In this document: positions 62,495-64,000 of the stretch, piece by piece
How positions within the stretch are numbered: the stretch's first letter is position 1
How the letters are laid out: each line of letters begins with the position of its first letter
NCBI RefSeq assembly: GCF_900156785.1
Contig: NZ_FTOP01000001.1
Coordinates: 372,001-436,000 of the forward strand
Direction: 5' to 3'
Origin: Belliella pelovolcani
Lineage (GTDB): Bacteria > Bacteroidota > Bacteroidia > Cytophagales > Cyclobacteriaceae
DNA: 64,000 nucleotides
Position numbers and translations under genes: made by a program
The notes under the pieces: model-generated
Databases searched by the model: none
The model's input: only the letters and a program-made list of their open reading frames with translations
Told to the model about the DNA's origin: nothing

Positions 62495-63007
62495 TTAATT
62501 TTTGTGTCTGTACACGTGAAGATCGTCTTTTAAAATCTTTCTGGCAATATGTATTCTATTTTTTACTGTTCCGATTGGAATCTCAAGTTTTTCGGCTATT
62601 TCGTGATATTTAAAACCACGGTAATGCATCATAAAAGGAGTTTTGTAGACATCATCTAGGTTTTCGATGGCTTCATAGATATCGTCCATTGCAAAATCTC
62701 CATAGGCTCCATTTTCAACCAGAACATCACCTGAATTGATGTAGTGTAAGTTATCAGTAGTATCAACAAAAGTACCCCTTCTTACCATTCTTTGATAATT
62801 GGTAATGAAGGTGTTTTTCATAATCGTATACAACCAAGCCTTCAAGTTAGTACCCTCAGTAAATTTGTCTCTGTTTGTGAAGGCCTTCACCATCGTGTCT
62901 TGCATCAAGTCGTTTGCATCATCCATATCTCTGGTCAATTTCAAAGCAAATGGCTTCAAAGAGCTAGAGAGCTTGTTTAGTGAGTAACTGAATTCTAGAG
63001 TTGTCAT
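62495..63007 (-). CDS. ECF RNA polymerase sigma factor in crt operon
   Basis: A 170-residue sigma-70 family ECF factor. Region 2 spans about 10-80 (DMDDANDLMQDTMVKAF, NLKAWLYTIMKNTFI) and region 4 about 115-165 (FMMHYRGFKYHEIAEKLEIPIGTVKNRIHIARKIL as a split helix-turn-helix). The ATG at 63007 (MTTLEFSY) is preferred to 63031, because the -7 element lies at 63029-63036. No anti-sigma gene is adjacent. It is the first gene of the carotenoid operon, so it may direct its own operon or further light- or stress-response genes. Confidence 0.9.
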   Translation of the reverse strand: MTTLEFSYSLNKLSSSLKPFALKLTRDMDDANDLMQDTMVKAFTNRDKFTEGTNLKAWLYTIMKNTFITNYQRMVRRGTFVDTTDNLHYINSGDVLVENGAYGDFAMDDIYEAIENLDDVYKTPFMMHYRGFKYHEIAEKLEIPIGTVKNRIHIARKILKDDLHVYRHKN

Positions 63008-63028
63008 GGCTTTTTGTTTTTGTTGAAT

Positions 63029-63059
63029 CAAATATATAAATGATTAAACAAACTCCAAA
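63029..63059 (-). promoter_or_regulatory. Promoter of the sigma/crt operon
   Basis: On the reverse strand TTTG (63056-63059) is followed after exactly 19 nt by TATATTTG (63029-63036), a perfect TTTG-N19-TAnnTTTG Bacteroidota promoter. Transcription would start about 15 nt before the sigma-factor ATG. Confidence 0.75.
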
Positions 63060-63099
63060 ACATTTTGTGGAATATTTTTTATTTTTTGTTAAACAAAAA
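63044..63099. promoter_or_regulatory. Candidate CarH/LitR operator cluster
   Basis: Three elements overlap or flank the promoter. A near-perfect inverted repeat CCAAAACATTTTGTGG (63055-63070) covers the -33 box. A perfect palindrome TTTTTGTTAAACAAAAA (63083-63099) lies upstream. The half-site TTAAACAAA is shared by that palindrome (63089-63097) and by the spacer between -33 and -7 (63044-63052), 45 bp apart. Binding by the adjacent MerR-B12 regulator is inferred. Confidence 0.5.
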
Positions 63100-63177
63100 G
63101 CCTAGTACTCATAACATAGAATTAATATACTCCTCAAAATCGCCTTTTTAAGTGTATATACATGCTTTTTAATAAAA

Positions 63178-63199
63178 AAACAGACCTGAAGGTCTGTTT
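63178..63199 (-). terminator. Intrinsic terminator of the carH-like gene
   Basis: AAACAGACC and GGTCTGTTT form a 9-bp stem with a TGAA/TTCA tetraloop, followed on the reverse strand by a run of T. It lies 22 nt beyond the regulator stop, so the sigma/crt operon needs its own promoter. Confidence 0.8.
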
Positions 63200-63221
63200 A
63201 ACTTTTTTTGTTAATGTTTAA

Positions 63222-64000
63222 TTATTTTTCTTGAGATATCAATTCCATCTCTTCTATATACTCTTTGATCTCTCGGATGTAATTCATGGTTTTGACATTT
63301 TTCGGGAATCTCAAGTCTTGACCGATGATCTGGTAGCCTGACAAGATTATTTCAGACTCTTGATACATAGAGGCAAGGTTATCAATATACTCTTGTACCT
63401 GCTCAGCACTAGGTGCTGTAGTGATTACAGTCATCAGGTAATCCGGCTTGTGCATCTTATACACCAATTCCAAATCAGCCCTTGGCGTACTTTGACCCAA
63501 ATAGATTACTTTATGTCCTTTCAACTTGATCAAATAGGCAGCAAACAACAAAGAGATTTCATGTAGTTCACCTTCAGGCAAGAATAGTAAAAACTTTTTG
63601 CCTCCACCTTTATAAACTTGACCATCTATGGCAACGATAAGCTTTTGTCTAACCAAGTTACTGATGAAGTGTTCTTGTGCAGGGTTGATCGCCCCGGTCT
63701 GCCATAGTACACCTATCTTGGACATGAATGGATAGACAATGTTTAACATCGTCTGTTCAAAGCCAATTTTTAGGATGTTTGTAGAAAGCACTTTATCAAA
63801 TCGCTCCTCTTCCATTTCGATCATAGAAATAGTAAGCGCATGAATCTGATCATCGTGGGTAAGTGTTCGCTCTGTAAGTTTTACTACCTCTTCACGAATT
63901 TCAGCAATATCCATTTTAGCAATCTTACTGATTTTATAGCCATTGTCATTGAGTAGGGCTACATTCAGGATCAGCTTCAAATCATCATCATCGTAATACC
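63222..64000 (-). CDS. CarH/LitR-type MerR B12 photoreceptor, 5' end cut
   Basis: The frame extends past the right edge; the visible part starts YYDDDDLKLILNVALLNDNGYKISKIA, the second half of a MerR winged-helix DNA-binding domain. The helical B12-cap domain contains LWQTGAINPAQEHF (codons 63669-63704), an exact W-x9-EH motif that marks CarH/LitR light sensors. The Rossmann-like B12 domain follows, with GELHEI (the His that ligates cobalt from below) and VIYLGQSTPRADLE. In known cases the dark AdoCbl-bound tetramer represses carotenoid genes and light breaks it up. It lies directly upstream of the sigma/crt operon, with its own terminator between. Confidence 0.88.
   Translation of the reverse strand, partial: YYDDDDLKLILNVALLNDNGYKISKIAKMDIAEIREEVVKLTERTLTHDDQIHALTISMIEMEEERFDKVLSTNILKIGFEQTMLNIVYPFMSKIGVLWQTGAINPAQEHFISNLVRQKLIVAIDGQVYKGGGKKFLLFLPEGELHEISLLFAAYLIKLKGHKVIYLGQSTPRADLELVYKMHKPDYLMTVITTAPSAEQVQEYIDNLASMYQESEIILSGYQIIGQDLRFPKNVKTMNYIREIKEYIEEMELISQEK

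Overview
The window reads as a chromosomal segment of a pigmented, aerobic Bacteroidota bacterium, most likely a Cytophagales/Cyclobacteriaceae relative such as Algoriphagus. This is inferred from gene content, not from a marker search. The signs are a gliding-motility lipoprotein (GldD), many lipoproteins and TonB-dependent receptors, DUF4249/DUF4382/DUF6702-type proteins, a long Bacteroidota-style SecA, a flexixanthin/astaxanthin-type carotenoid cluster, and promoters of the TTTG-N19-TAnnTTTG type. I see no rRNA, tRNA, CRISPR array, prophage or insertion sequence.

Layout. 0-1.5 kb: three unrecognised small genes (one cut by the left edge) and a 58-residue protein ending in a Cys-x-x-Cys motif. 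1.6-5.7 kb: M20 amidohydrolase, alanine racemase, fatty-acid desaturase and a MazG-like pyrophosphohydrolase. 5.8-8.7 kb: two lipoproteins and an exported superoxide dismutase, each followed by an intrinsic terminator. 9-16 kb: dapF, secA, a SPOR-like lipoprotein, a second M20 enzyme and an S1/P1 nuclease. 16-22.3 kb: a four-gene operon with an STN-type TonB receptor, a DUF4249 lipoprotein and a barrel-less MG2/plug-like protein. 22.5-29.2 kb: recG, a vapBC-like module followed by a PIN-domain remnant, two beta-propeller-type lipoproteins, a parDE module with a frameshifted toxin, and rluE. 29.2-38.7 kb: lipoprotein plus membrane protein, amidase, sugar kinase divergent from a sodium/solute symporter, Mrr-type restriction enzyme, gldD, DinB-like protein and nitroreductase. 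38.8-46.3 kb: TonB receptor, M1 peptidase with HupE and DUF6702 proteins, 2'-5' RNA ligase-like protein and a tandem universal stress protein. 46.4-46.7 kb: a candidate structured RNA with a strong terminator. 46.7-54.8 kb: surface-polysaccharide functions (WcaJ-like transferase, methyltransferase, WecB, Wzi) among lipoprotein, HbpS-like and cupin genes. 54.8-64 kb: one long reverse-strand run from a CarH/LitR-type B12 photoreceptor through an ECF sigma factor, crtI, crtB, ispH and crtW to a TonB receptor and a BamA/TamA-type barrel.

How it fits together. The right end is the most coherent system. A MerR-B12 regulator with the Wx9EH signature lies upstream of a sigma factor and carotenoid genes. 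The promoter between them matches the Bacteroidota consensus and is overlapped and flanked by inverted and direct repeats, which suggests light-derepressed carotenogenesis. Elsewhere the density of lipoproteins, outer-membrane receptors and polysaccharide genes points to a surface-oriented lifestyle. Two toxin-antitoxin modules with palindromes in their promoter regions, and with decayed or broken toxin sequences, mark the accessory part of the window.
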